Shown: in pieces, positions 35,029 through 42,963 of the stretch
Position numbering within the stretch: the first letter of the stretch is position 1
How the letters are laid out: every line of letters begins with the position of its first letter
Source of the DNA: an uncultured Pseudomonadota bacterium
GTDB lineage: Bacteria; Pseudomonadota; Gammaproteobacteria; Burkholderiales; Usitatibacteraceae
Direction: 5' to 3'
Assembly: GCA_937898635.1 (NCBI GenBank)
Contig: CALEJW010000244.1
Coordinates: 1-46,491, forward strand
Length of the DNA: 46,491 nucleotides
Notes under the pieces: model-generated
Told to the model about the DNA's origin: nothing
Seen by the model: only the letters and a program-made list of their open reading frames with translations
Database searches by the model: none
Made by a program: the position numbers and the translations under genes

Positions 35029-36120
35029 GTGAGCTTCTCCGCCGAGGACCATGCCTGGATGGCGCGCGCCCTCGCGCTCGCGGCGCGCGGACGCGACACC
35101 GCCACCCCGAACCCGAACGTGGGATGCGTGATCGCCCGGGGCGGACGCCTGCTCGGCGAGGGCTGGCACGCGCGCGCGGGCGAGCCCCACGCCGAGGCGA
35201 TCGCGCTCGCCGCCTGCGCCGGCTCTCCCGCCGGCGCGACCGCCTACGTGAGCCTCGAACCCTGCAGCCACCACGGCCGGACGCCCCCCTGCGCGGACGC
35301 GCTCGTCGAGGCACGGCTCTCGCGCGTGGTCGCGGCGATCGAGGATCCCGATCCGCGGGTGGGCGGGCAGGGCCTCGCCCGGTTGCGCGCCGCGGGGCTT
35401 CGCGTGGAGACGGGGCTCCTCGCCGAGCAGGCGAGGGAGGCGCACCGGGGCTTCCTCGCCCGCGTGTCGCGCGGCCGGCCGTGGCTGCGCCTGAAGTCCG
35501 CCGCCTCGCTCGACGGCCGCACGGCGCTCGCCGGCGGCGAGAGCCGCTGGATCACGGGCGAGGCCGCGCGCCGCGACGTGCACGCGCTTCGCGCCCGGTC
35601 CTGCGCGATGCTCACGGGAATCGGCACGGTGCTGCGGGACGACCCGTCCCTCACCGTGCGCCACGTGGCCTGCACGCGCCAGCCCAGGCGCGTGGTGATC
35701 GACAGCCGGCTGGAACTGCCCGCGACCGCGCGCATCCTCTCGGGCGAGCCGCCGCTCGTGCTCACCGTGAGCGAGGACCGCGAAAGGCGCGCGGCGCTCG
35801 AGGCGCGGGGAGCCGAGGTGGTGGGGGTGCCCGGCGTCGGCGGCAAGACGGACCTCGCCGCGGTCGCCCGGCTGCTCGCCGCGCGGGGCTTCAACGAAGT
35901 CACGGTGGAGACCGGCGCGCGCCTGAATGCCTCGCTCCTGGCCGCGGGCGTCGTGGACGAGATCGTGATCTACCTCGCGCCGATGCTCCTGGGCGACACG
36001 GCGCAGGGGCTCTACGCGCTGCCCGCGCTCGCCGGGCTCGACGCGGCCCTGCGTCCCCGCGTGGTGGACGTGCGCGCGGTGGGCGCGGACCTTCGCATCA
36101 CCGCGAGACTGGAGGGATGA
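35029..36120 (+). CDS. ribD: Bifunctional riboflavin biosynthesis deaminase/reductase
   Basis: A 363-residue fusion: an N-terminal cytidine-deaminase-like domain (about residues 1-145) removes the pyrimidine amino group, and a C-terminal DHFR-like domain reduces the ribosyl side chain with NADPH. Zinc ligands are in HAEAIAL and EPCSHHGRTPPC; the reductase part starts with RPWLRLKSAASLDGRTAL and includes RVVIDSRLELP and the NEVTVETGARLNASLL segment. It starts at GTG 35029, 1 base after nrdR, and is followed by ribE after 1 base. Confidence 0.97.
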   Translation: MSFSAEDHAWMARALALAARGRDTATPNPNVGCVIARGGRLLGEGWHARAGEPHAEAIALAACAGSPAGATAYVSLEPCSHHGRTPPCADALVEARLSRVVAAIEDPDPRVGGQGLARLRAAGLRVETGLLAEQAREAHRGFLARVSRGRPWLRLKSAASLDGRTALAGGESRWITGEAARRDVHALRARSCAMLTGIGTVLRDDPSLTVRHVACTRQPRRVVIDSRLELPATARILSGEPPLVLTVSEDRERRAALEARGAEVVGVPGVGGKTDLAAVARLLAARGFNEVTVETGARLNASLLAAGVVDEIVIYLAPMLLGDTAQGLYALPALAGLDAALRPRVVDVRAVGADLRITARLEG

Positions 36121-36121
36121 G

Positions 36122-36712
36122 ATGTTCACCGGCATCGTGACCGCCGTCGGCCGCATCGCGGCCTCCCGTCCCCTGGGCGACGGGCTGCGGCTTCGCGTCG
36201 AGGCCCCGGGATTCGGCCTGGAAGACGTGGCGCTCGGCGACTCCATCGCCCTGCAGGGGGTCTGTCATACCGTGGTGGCCAAGGATCCCGCGGGCTTCGA
36301 GGTGGACACGTCGGCGGCCACGCTCGCCGTGACGACGGGGCTCGCGCAGGGCCGCGAGGTGAACCTGGAAAAATCGCTCACGCTGGCCGACCGCCTGGGC
36401 GGCCACCTCGTGAGCGGGCACGTGGACGGCGTCGGCGAGGTCACCGCCTTCGAGGACCTCGGCGGGAGCTGGCGCCTGGAGATCGAGATGCCCGCGGAGC
36501 TTTCTCGCTACGTCGCGAGGAAGGGATCGATCGCGGTCGACGGCGTGAGCCTCACCGTGAACGCGGTCTCCGGCCGGCGCTTCGAGGTGAACATCATTCC
36601 CCACACGCGCTCGGTCACCACGCTCCGGCGCCTCGCGGCGGGGAGCGCCGTGAACCTCGAGGTCGACATGACCGCGCGCTACCTGGAGCGGCTCGTCGGG
36701 GCGCGGGAGTAG
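36122..36712 (+). CDS. ribE: Riboflavin synthase alpha chain
   Basis: A 196-residue enzyme that dismutates two 6,7-dimethyl-8-ribityllumazines to riboflavin. Two lumazine-binding barrels are visible: residues about 1-97 beginning MFTGIVTAVGRI, and about 98-190 beginning with LVSGHVDGVGEV in the conserved junction. VNLEKSLTLADRLGGHLVSG is the diagnostic linker. It is a trimer in the cytoplasm. A convergent cytochrome gene interrupts the cluster downstream before ribBA. Confidence 0.97.
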   Translation: MFTGIVTAVGRIAASRPLGDGLRLRVEAPGFGLEDVALGDSIALQGVCHTVVAKDPAGFEVDTSAATLAVTTGLAQGREVNLEKSLTLADRLGGHLVSGHVDGVGEVTAFEDLGGSWRLEIEMPAELSRYVARKGSIAVDGVSLTVNAVSGRRFEVNIIPHTRSVTTLRRLAAGSAVNLEVDMTARYLERLVGARE

Positions 36713-36713
36713 G

Positions 36714-36731
36714 CTCCCGGCGCCCCGGGAG
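36714..36731. terminator. Hairpin between convergent ribE and the cytochrome c gene
   Basis: A perfect 7-base-pair stem (CTCCCGG / CCGGGAG) with a CGCC loop lies 1 base after the ribE stop and 11 bases from the cytochrome gene's end. No T run follows. It marks the boundary where the riboflavin cluster is broken. Confidence 0.5.
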
Positions 36732-36742
36732 GGCGGGGTCTC

Positions 36743-37525
36743 CTAGGGGGTGCGCTCCTGGAACCTCGCCTCGACCGGCGGCGCGCCGGGGCGGCTCACG
36801 CGGACGTGGAACGTGTAGCTCGACTTCGGCGCGAGTCGCACGTAGGCGCCGTGGCTCGGGTTTCCCGCGAGCGACATGGGCTCCAGCGCGGAAGCCTCGC
36901 GGCCCATGCCGAGCTTCTCCACGTCCAGCCTCACGTCGGCGCCCGCGACCGGCGCCTGCGTCGCGGCGTCGAAGACCGACACGTTCACGTGGTAGTAGCC
37001 GCTGCCGCGCGGAACGCCGCCGTGCAGCTTCGCCTCGGGGGATCCCGCCGGGTACGCCCGCATCTGCTCGGCGCTGAGTCGTCCGAGATAGATGTCGAGC
37101 CCCCCCGCGCTCACGCGCTGCGGGCCCGCGCCGGCGGGCGCCGCCGCCTTCGCTTCCCTGGGCAGGTCCGGCGGCGGGCCGGCCGGATTGAAGAGGTAGA
37201 GCAGGGCGGCGCGGAGCTCCGCGTCGGTGAGGTCCGCCTTGCCGCCCCGCGGGGGCATGCCCCCGTGGCCGCGGATGGCGGCGTGGAGCAGGGTCGCGAC
37301 ACCCTTGCTCAGGCGGGGCGCCCAGGCCGCCTTGTCGCCGGGTTTCGGGGCATTGGCGGTGCCCGCCTCGTGGCAGCGGTAGCAGTGGGATTTCGCGACC
37401 GTGGCGCCCGGCGGGTCTGCCGCCAGGGCACCGGGGACGGCCAGGGCGGCCGCGGCCGCGACGACGGCAAGGCAGGGGTGGCCGCGAGCGGTTCTCGCGG
37501 TGCGGAAATCGGGGTTGGCGTGCAT
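36743..37525 (-). CDS. Periplasmic cytochrome c with C-terminal His/Met-containing beta domain
   Basis: A 260-residue exported protein. A signal segment (about residues 17-36, AVVAAAAALAVPGALAAD region) leads to a single cytochrome c5-like domain: heme motif Cys48-Tyr-Arg-Cys51-His52 and likely axial Met90 in GHGGMPPRGG. After a Pro/Ala linker (about 115-138) comes a domain (about 141-257) rich in predicted beta strands, with conserved-looking HGG (168-170), YYHV, LEPM and NPSHGAY; it resembles YtkA/FixH or metal-binding beta-sandwich modules, but I cannot name it. It may pass electrons or bind copper or iron. The gene lies backwards inside the riboflavin cluster with its own upstream palindrome. 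Confidence 0.8.
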   Translation of the reverse strand: MHANPDFRTARTARGHPCLAVVAAAAALAVPGALAADPPGATVAKSHCYRCHEAGTANAPKPGDKAAWAPRLSKGVATLLHAAIRGHGGMPPRGGKADLTDAELRAALLYLFNPAGPPPDLPREAKAAAPAGAGPQRVSAGGLDIYLGRLSAEQMRAYPAGSPEAKLHGGVPRGSGYYHVNVSVFDAATQAPVAGADVRLDVEKLGMGREASALEPMSLAGNPSHGAYVRLAPKSSYTFHVRVSRPGAPPVEARFQERTP

Positions 37526-37589
37526 GGCTCCTCCTCCCGGGGAAACGGGAATCCCCGTTCAGGCGAAAGAAACACCTTTGGCGGCCGCA

Positions 37590-37611
37590 CCCATTGACCT
37601 AAGGCAATGGG
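37590..37611. promoter_or_regulatory. 22-base palindrome with FNR-like core in the cytochrome c / ribBA divergent region
   Basis: CCCATTG and CAATGGG form a perfect 7-base inverted repeat around an 8-base centre. The core TTGACCTAAGGCAA (37594-37607) is a degenerate TTGAT-N4-ATCAA box, similar to variant FNR/Anr sites. Its centre is 75 bases from the cytochrome ATG, which would allow a class II promoter, and about 106 from the ribBA start. The rest of 37526-37706 shows no FMN riboswitch that I can recognise. Confidence 0.5.
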
Positions 37612-37706
37612 ACGGAAGAAAGCCCCCGCGGGTATCCGCCGGCGTGCCGGCGCGGGCAGCGGATCGCCCAATCGGGCAAAATGGAAGGCCACCCCGGAGG
37701 ACTTCC

Positions 37707-38825
37707 GTGCACATCAGCCCGACCTCAGAGATCATCGACGACATCCGCCTCGGCAGGATGGTCGTCCTCGTCGACGCCGAGGATCGCGAGAACGAGGGCG
37801 ACCTCGTCCTCGCGGCCGATTTCGTCACCCCGGAGGCGATCAACTTCATGGCCACGCACGCGCGCGGCCTCATCTGCCTCACCCTCACGGAGGAGCGCTG
37901 CCGGCAGCTCGCCCTGCCGCTCATGGTGAGCGACAACCGCTCGCCCCACGGGACCGCCTTCACCGTCTCGATCGAGGCGGCCACGGGCGTGAGCACCGGG
38001 ATCTCGGCGGCGGACCGCGCCCGGACCGTGCGCATGGCGGTGGCCAAGCACGCGAAGCCGGCCGACATCGTCCAGCCCGGGCACATCTTCCCGGTCATGG
38101 CGCAGAACGGCGGCGTACTGGTTCGCGCCGGGCACACCGAGGCCGGCTGCGACCTGGCCGAGCTCGCGGGCCTCACGCCCGCGGCGGTCATCTGCGAGGT
38201 CATGAAGCCCGACGGGGAAATGGCGCGGCTTCCCGACCTCGTCGAGTTCGCCTCCGCGCAGGGCCTGAAGCTCGGCACCATCGCCGACCTGATCCGCTAC
38301 CGCAGCGAGACGGAGAAGGTCATCGAGCGCGTGGCGGACAAGGCGATCTCGACGCCCTACGGCCCGTTCCGGCTCTGCGTCTACCACGACAATTCGGCGG
38401 GCGAGCTGCACTACGCGCTGGTGAAGGGCGAACCGTCCCCGGAGCGGCCCGTCCTCGTCCGGGTGCACGAGCCCTTCCACTCCATCGACATGTTCGACTT
38501 CGACGCGGGGCGGCACGCGTATTCCGTGCAGGATTCGATGCGCATCATCGCCCACCACAAGGAAGGCGTGATCGTCCTGCTGCGCCGCCACGAGCCGTCC
38601 ATGGAGGTGCTGGAGCGCTTCTCCGCGCTCGCGGCCCCGGCGCGCGGCGTGCGCAAGTGGGACCCGAAGCTGCACGGCATCGGCGCGCAGATCCTGCGCG
38701 ACCTCGGCGTCGGGCGCATGCGGGTCCTCGCGAGGCCCAAGCGCATCCCGAGCATGGAAGGCTTCGGCCTCGAGGTGGTCGAGTACGTCTCCCCGGACGA
38801 CGCCACCCAGGTGAAGGCCGTATGA
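37707..38825 (+). CDS. ribBA: 3,4-dihydroxy-2-butanone-4-phosphate synthase fused to a degenerate GTP cyclohydrolase II domain (RibBX type)
   Basis: A 372-residue protein. The N-terminal RibB domain (about 1-200) is complete: DAEDRENEGDLVLAADFVTP, THARGLICLTL, FTVSIEA and HTEAGCDLAELAGL. The C-terminal RibA-like domain (about 205-372) lacks the zinc cysteines (the CX10CXC motif of true cyclohydrolase II): where HSECLTGD is expected the sequence has VHEPFHSIDMF. So only dihydroxybutanone phosphate synthesis is likely, as in known RibBX hybrids of Proteobacteria. The GTG at 37707 has GGAGG six bases upstream. ribH overlaps its stop by ATGA. Confidence 0.92.
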   Translation: MHISPTSEIIDDIRLGRMVVLVDAEDRENEGDLVLAADFVTPEAINFMATHARGLICLTLTEERCRQLALPLMVSDNRSPHGTAFTVSIEAATGVSTGISAADRARTVRMAVAKHAKPADIVQPGHIFPVMAQNGGVLVRAGHTEAGCDLAELAGLTPAAVICEVMKPDGEMARLPDLVEFASAQGLKLGTIADLIRYRSETEKVIERVADKAISTPYGPFRLCVYHDNSAGELHYALVKGEPSPERPVLVRVHEPFHSIDMFDFDAGRHAYSVQDSMRIIAHHKEGVIVLLRRHEPSMEVLERFSALAAPARGVRKWDPKLHGIGAQILRDLGVGRMRVLARPKRIPSMEGFGLEVVEYVSPDDATQVKAV

Positions 38826-39292
38826 GCGCGTTCGCCGCCGACCTGAAGGGCGAGGGGCTCGCCGTGGCCATCGTCTGGAGCCGCTTCAACGAGGACGTCG
38901 TCCGCGAGCTCCTCACCGCCTGCGACCGGGAGCTCGTGAACCTCGGCGTCGCGCCCGCGGACATCGACGTCGCGAGCGTGCCGGGCGCCCTGGAGATCCC
39001 GCTCGCCCTGCAGGCGCTCGCCCTGCGCACGCGCGGCTTCGGCCGGCGCTACGACGCGCTGGTGGCCCTCGGCGCGGTGATCCGCGGCGAGACGTATCAC
39101 TTCGAGGTCGTTTCCAACGAGAGCGCGCGCGGCATCCTCGACGTGCAGCTCGAGACGGGCGTGCCCGTGGCGAATGCCGTCCTCACGACGAGCACCGAGG
39201 AGCAGGCGCGCGAGCGCGCGGCGCAGAAGGGCGCGGAGGCCGCACGCGTCGCCGTGGAGATGGCCAACCTCCTGAAGGCGGTGAGCGGATGA
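38822..39292 (+). CDS. ribH: 6,7-dimethyl-8-ribityllumazine synthase
   Basis: A 156-residue enzyme that condenses the pyrimidinedione with dihydroxybutanone phosphate; it assembles into pentamers or 60-mers. AIVWSRFNEDVV is the substrate-binding start, VPGALEIPLAL follows, and VALGAVIRGETYHFEVV holds the catalytic His; GVPVANAVLTT is also conserved. Both ends overlap neighbours by ATGA (ribBA before, nusB after), so this is one tightly coupled transcript. Confidence 0.97.
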   Translation: MSAFAADLKGEGLAVAIVWSRFNEDVVRELLTACDRELVNLGVAPADIDVASVPGALEIPLALQALALRTRGFGRRYDALVALGAVIRGETYHFEVVSNESARGILDVQLETGVPVANAVLTTSTEEQARERAAQKGAEAARVAVEMANLLKAVSG

Positions 39293-39789
39293 GGTCGCCG
39301 CGGCGCCGGGCGAGGGAGTTCGTCCTGCAGGGCCTGTACCAGTGGCAGATGACCGGCGACCGGGCCGAAGACGTCGTGCGCGACCTCGCGGAGCTCGAGG
39401 GCTATGCGGCCGCCGACGCGGACTTCATCGGCGCCGAGCTCGCGGGCGTGATCGGCGAGGCGGACGGGCTGCGCGCGCTCCTCGAGCCGCTCGCCGACCG
39501 CAAGTGGGCGGAGGTGAGCCCCGTGGAGAAGGCGATCCTCCTGATCGGCGCCTGGGAGATCGTCCACGCCCCGGAGGTGCCCTGCCGGGTCTCGATCAAC
39601 GAGGCGATCGAGCTCGCGAAGCGCTTCGGCGGCACCGACGGGCACAAGTACGTGAACGGCATCCTCGATCGCGTGGCGGCGGCGATCCGTCCGGCGGAAA
39701 TGGCGGCCGGCCGCCCGGCGGGACGCAAGCCGAGGCGCAACCCGGACGAGCCGGCGAAACCCGGTCCCAAGGAAAAGGCCCGCGCATGA
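39289..39789 (+). CDS. nusB: Transcription antitermination protein NusB
   Basis: A 166-residue helical RNA-binding protein that, with NusE (S10), binds boxA in rRNA operon leaders. RRRAREFVLQGLYQWQ at the N-terminus and SPVEKAILLIGAWEI, SINEAIELAKRFGG and KYVNGILDRVA are the family core. About 25 extra C-terminal residues are Pro/Lys/Arg rich and look disordered. The ribH-nusB-thiL order is conserved in many Proteobacteria, here with four-base overlaps on both sides. Confidence 0.97.
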   Translation: MRSPRRRAREFVLQGLYQWQMTGDRAEDVVRDLAELEGYAAADADFIGAELAGVIGEADGLRALLEPLADRKWAEVSPVEKAILLIGAWEIVHAPEVPCRVSINEAIELAKRFGGTDGHKYVNGILDRVAAAIRPAEMAAGRPAGRKPRRNPDEPAKPGPKEKARA

Positions 39790-40757
39790 CGAAGAAGAGT
39801 CCCGAGTTCGACCTCATCGCGCGCCACTTCACGCGTCCGGCGAAGAACGCCGTGCTCGGCGTGGGCGACGACTGCGCGCTCGTCGACGTCTCCAACGGCA
39901 TGGATCTCGCCGTCTCCACCGACACCATGGTCTCGGGCACGCACTTCTTCCCCGACGTGGACCCCGAGACGCTCGGCCACAAGGCGCTCGCCGTGAACCT
40001 CTCCGACATGGCGGCCATGGGCGCGATGCCCTACTGGGCCATGCTCGCGCTCACGGTCCCCGAGGTGAACCACGACTGGCTCGCGAAGTTCGCCAAGGGT
40101 TTCTTCGACCTCGCGGAGGAGTTCGGCGTCTCGCTCATCGGTGGCGACACCACCCGGGGCCCGCTCACCCTCACCGTCACGATCATGGGCGAGGTGCCCG
40201 CCGGGGCGGCGCTTCGCCGCAGCGGCGCCCGGCCCGGCAACGACATCTGGATGTCGGGCCATCTGGGGGACGCGGCGCTGGCGGTCGCGCACCGGCGCGG
40301 GACCCTGGAGCTCACCGAGGAGGATTACAGGGAGGCCGTGATGCGCCTCTACGAGCCGACGCCGCGGGTGAAGCTCGGGCAGGCGCTGCGCGGGCTCGCC
40401 ACGAGCGCGATCGACGTCTCCGACGGGCTGCTCGCGGACCTCGACCACGTCTGCACGCTTTCCAAGGTCGGCGCCACGGTGGAGGCCGAGCGCCTGCCCG
40501 TCTCCGCCATCGGCGCGCGGCACATCGACACTCCGGCGGGACTCACCGCCGTGGTCGCCGGCGGCGACGTCTACGAACTGTGCTTCACCGCGCCCGCGAC
40601 CGCGCGCGACAGCATCGAGGACCTCACCGAGGTCCTCGGCGTCCCGCTCACCCGGATCGGCGAGATCCGCAAGGGCCGGGGCGTCTCGCTGCTGGGGGCG
40701 GACGGGAAGCCCATCGCGGTGGACGGGCGTGGATTCGACCACTTCACGGCGTCCTGA
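39786..40757 (+). CDS. thiL: Thiamine-monophosphate kinase
   Basis: A 323-residue kinase that makes thiamine diphosphate from the monophosphate with ATP. EFDLIARHF at the start, LGVGDDCALVDV, the STDTMVSGTHFF segment, KALAVNLSDMAAMGA, GGDTTRG and IDVSDGLLADLDH are signature residues for Mg-nucleotide binding. The ATG at 39786 overlaps the nusB stop by four bases. pgpA starts 29 bases before its end in another frame. Confidence 0.97.
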   Translation: MTKKSPEFDLIARHFTRPAKNAVLGVGDDCALVDVSNGMDLAVSTDTMVSGTHFFPDVDPETLGHKALAVNLSDMAAMGAMPYWAMLALTVPEVNHDWLAKFAKGFFDLAEEFGVSLIGGDTTRGPLTLTVTIMGEVPAGAALRRSGARPGNDIWMSGHLGDAALAVAHRRGTLELTEEDYREAVMRLYEPTPRVKLGQALRGLATSAIDVSDGLLADLDHVCTLSKVGATVEAERLPVSAIGARHIDTPAGLTAVVAGGDVYELCFTAPATARDSIEDLTEVLGVPLTRIGEIRKGRGVSLLGADGKPIAVDGRGFDHFTAS

Positions 40758-41244
40758 CGCGCGCTTCCTCGTCGCGCATCCCGCGCACTTCATCGCGCTC
40801 GGCTTCGGCGCGGGGCTCTCGCCGCGGGCGCCGGGAACGGCCGGCACGGCGGTGTCGCTCGCGCTCTGCTGGATCCTGTCCGCGGCGCTGCCGCCCCTGG
40901 CGATCGCGTTCCTCGCGGTGCCGCTCTTCTTCCTGGGCGTCTGGGCCTGCGGCGTGACGGGGCGCCACCTCGGCGTCGAGGACCATGGCTCGCTCGTGTG
41001 GGACGAGATCGTCGCCTTCCTGCCGCTCGCCGCGCTCGCCTCGGGAAGCCTCTGGCTGCAGGGTTTCGCGTTCGCGCTCTTTCGCCTCTTCGACGTCTGG
41101 AAGCCCTTTCCCATCCGCCACTTCGAGTCGCGCGTGAAGGGCGGGCTCGGCGTGATGCTGGACGACCTGCTCGCGGCGGGCTACGCCTACGCGGTCTTCG
41201 CGGCCACGGTGATCGCCGCCCACCGGCTGGGCGCCGCGCCATGA
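40729..41244 (+). CDS. pgpA: Phosphatidylglycerophosphatase A
   Basis: A 171-residue inner-membrane lipid phosphatase that makes phosphatidylglycerol. FIALGFGAGLSPRAPGTAGT is the PgpA opening; VEDHGSLVWDEIVAF supplies the acidic metal site; FRLFDVWKPFPI and KGGLGVMLDDLLAAGY close the family pattern. Three to four hydrophobic helices are visible. It starts at GTG 40729 inside thiL, a 29-base overlap; the first ~10 residues are not conserved, so a slightly later start is possible. The thiL-pgpA order is common. Confidence 0.94.
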   Translation: MDSTTSRRPDARFLVAHPAHFIALGFGAGLSPRAPGTAGTAVSLALCWILSAALPPLAIAFLAVPLFFLGVWACGVTGRHLGVEDHGSLVWDEIVAFLPLAALASGSLWLQGFAFALFRLFDVWKPFPIRHFESRVKGGLGVMLDDLLAAGYAYAVFAATVIAAHRLGAAP

Positions 41245-41990
41245 AGCCCTGGCCCTATCCGGCGCTGATCGCGCACCGCGGCGGCGGCCTCCTCGCGCCG
41301 GAGAACACGCTCGCGGCGATCCGGCTGGGTCGCTCGCTGGGCTACCGGGCCGCGGAATTCGACGTGAAGCTCACGCGCGACGGCGTGGCGATCCTGCTCC
41401 ACGACGCGACGCTCGACCGGACGACCTCCGGCAGGGGCCCCGTGGGCGAGCGCGACTGGGCGAGCGTGGCTCAGCTGGATGCGGGCGCCTGGCTCGGGGA
41501 TGCGTTCCGCGGCGAGCCGGTCGCGAGGTTCGACGAAGCCGCGGCGCTCCTGCGCGCGGAGGGCATGCAGGCGAACGTGGAGATCAAGCCGGTGCCGGGA
41601 CGGGACCGCGAGACCGGGCTGGCGGTAGCGGCCGCGGCCGCGGCCCACTGGAAGGGCGCTCCCGTGGCGCCGCTCCTCTCCTCGTTCTCGGCCGAGGCGC
41701 TGCGGGCCGCGCGGGAGGCGGCGCCGGAGCTGCCGCGCGGGCTCATCGCGACGGCGCCCGGCGACGCGGATTTCGCGAGGCTCGCGGAACTCGGGGCCGT
41801 TTCCCTGCACTGCTCGCGCAAGCACGCGAGCCGCGACCTCATCGAACGCGCCCACGCGGGCGGGTTCCGGGTGCTCGTGTGGACGGTGGACGACCCGCCG
41901 GAAGCCGGACGGCTGCTCGACTGGGGCGCGGACGGGATCATCACCGACAACCTCCGCCAGCTCGCGCAGCGATTTCCGGATCGACTCTAG
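41241..41990 (+). CDS. ugpQ: Cytoplasmic glycerophosphodiester phosphodiesterase
   Basis: A 249-residue TIM-barrel enzyme that splits glycerophosphodiesters into glycerol-3-phosphate and an alcohol. The catalytic and metal residues are in IAHRGGGLLAPENTLAA (HRG and EN), EFDVKLTRDG (E.D) and LLHDATLDRTTSG (second His); VEIKPVPG adds another metal ligand. No signal peptide, so it fits the UgpQ type and not the periplasmic GlpQ. It overlaps the pgpA stop by ATGA, coupling phospholipid synthesis with headgroup recycling. Confidence 0.93.
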   Translation: MKPWPYPALIAHRGGGLLAPENTLAAIRLGRSLGYRAAEFDVKLTRDGVAILLHDATLDRTTSGRGPVGERDWASVAQLDAGAWLGDAFRGEPVARFDEAAALLRAEGMQANVEIKPVPGRDRETGLAVAAAAAAHWKGAPVAPLLSSFSAEALRAAREAAPELPRGLIATAPGDADFARLAELGAVSLHCSRKHASRDLIERAHAGGFRVLVWTVDDPPEAGRLLDWGADGIITDNLRQLAQRFPDRL

Positions 41991-42051
41991 GCCGCCTGCC
42001 CGCTCCATCAGTCCCTTGCGGGGACTTCTTGACGCAGTGCCGGAGAAACTA

Positions 42052-42081
42052 TTGCCAAGCCCCTGATTCCGTGCCTAATAT
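42052..42081 (+). promoter_or_regulatory. Sigma-70-type promoter upstream of the ParA gene
   Basis: TTGCCA (42052-42057), an 18-base spacer, then TAATAT (42076-42081). Transcription would start near 42088, about 68 bases before the GTG. A second -35-like TTGACG lies at 42029-42034 without a good partner. This gap (41991-42155) holds no other feature. Confidence 0.5.
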
Positions 42082-42155
42082 GGCCGCGATTCTCCTGCCG
42101 TTCCCGGGCTTGGACCGGCAGCGGCCCGATCCGCAGGTCCATCCGCAGGATTCCC

Positions 42156-42956
42156 GTGGCGCGCATCGCTGTCTTCAACCAGAAGGGCGGCGTCGGCAAG
42201 ACGACGACGACGCTGAACCTCGCCGCCGCCATCGCGGCGCGCGGAGGTCTTCCGCTGGCCATCGACCTCGACCCCCAGGCGCACCTCTCGGCCATCGCCC
42301 GGGCGGTGCCCCGGACGTCGGACGGGAGCATCTACGCCTACTACCGGGACGCGCGGCCGCTGTCCTCGCTGGTGGTGGACTCGCCCCTCGGCTGGCCCAT
42401 AATCCCGGCCCACATCGAACTCGCGAAGGTGGACACCCAGTTCGGCAAGGGTCCCAACATCCTGAACCGGCTGCGCGCGGGGCTCGCCCGCGACGGCTTC
42501 GGCGAGGCCGGCTCGGTCCTGATCGACTGCTGCCCGATGCTCGGCGTGCTCTCGCTCTCGGCCATCTTCGCCGCCGACCGGATCCTGGTGCCCGTTTCCG
42601 CCGACTACCTCGCGGTGAAGGGCGCCGCGCAGGTCGACCGGACGCTCAACGCCCTGCAGCGCGTGGTCGGCCGGCGCATCGAGCGCCGCTATGTCATCAC
42701 CCGGTTCGACCAGCGGCGGAAGATGTCCTGGGACATCCTCGCCACCTTCAAGGCCCGCTTCGGGGCGGACCTGGCGGAGTCGCGCATCTCGGAGAACGTG
42801 AGCATCGCGGAGAGCCCGTCCAGCGAGCGCGACGTCTTCGCGCACGCGCCCGCGAGCCGCGGCGCCGCGGACTACGGCGCGCTCTTCGAGGAGCTGGAGG
42901 CGACCGGCTTCCTGGAGGCCGCGCCGCCCCGCGGAACGCTCGCCGCCGTCGCGTAG
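42156..42956 (+). CDS. ParA-family ATPase (orphan, no ParB nearby)
   Basis: A 266-residue deviant-Walker ATPase. The Walker A motif is NQKGGVGKTTTTLN (Lys10, Gly11-12, Lys15); PLAIDLDPQAHLS is the switch I / A' region, and SVLIDCCPMLGVLSL is Walker B, in which one Asp is followed by two Cys instead of the usual DxPP. VPVSADYLAVKGAAQ and RYVITRFDQRRKMS follow. The length fits ParA/Soj-like chromosomal ATPases without an N-terminal DNA-binding domain. No ParB or parS is visible, so it may position a cargo other than DNA. It starts at GTG 42156 and ends 7 bases from the convergent 78-residue gene. Confidence 0.88.
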   Translation: MARIAVFNQKGGVGKTTTTLNLAAAIAARGGLPLAIDLDPQAHLSAIARAVPRTSDGSIYAYYRDARPLSSLVVDSPLGWPIIPAHIELAKVDTQFGKGPNILNRLRAGLARDGFGEAGSVLIDCCPMLGVLSLSAIFAADRILVPVSADYLAVKGAAQVDRTLNALQRVVGRRIERRYVITRFDQRRKMSWDILATFKARFGADLAESRISENVSIAESPSSERDVFAHAPASRGAADYGALFEELEATGFLEAAPPRGTLAAVA

Positions 42957-42963
42957 GCCGCGT

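Noticed and set aside
37526..37706. FMN riboswitch before ribBA
   Set aside because: I looked for the conserved AGGGGCAGGGTGAAATTCCC-type core and the GAGAA end and found neither; the gap is also too short for the full element plus a terminator.
42029..42056. TTGACG as a -35 for the ParA gene
   Set aside because: At 16-18 bases downstream there is no acceptable -10; the TTGCCA / TAATAT pair further on is better.
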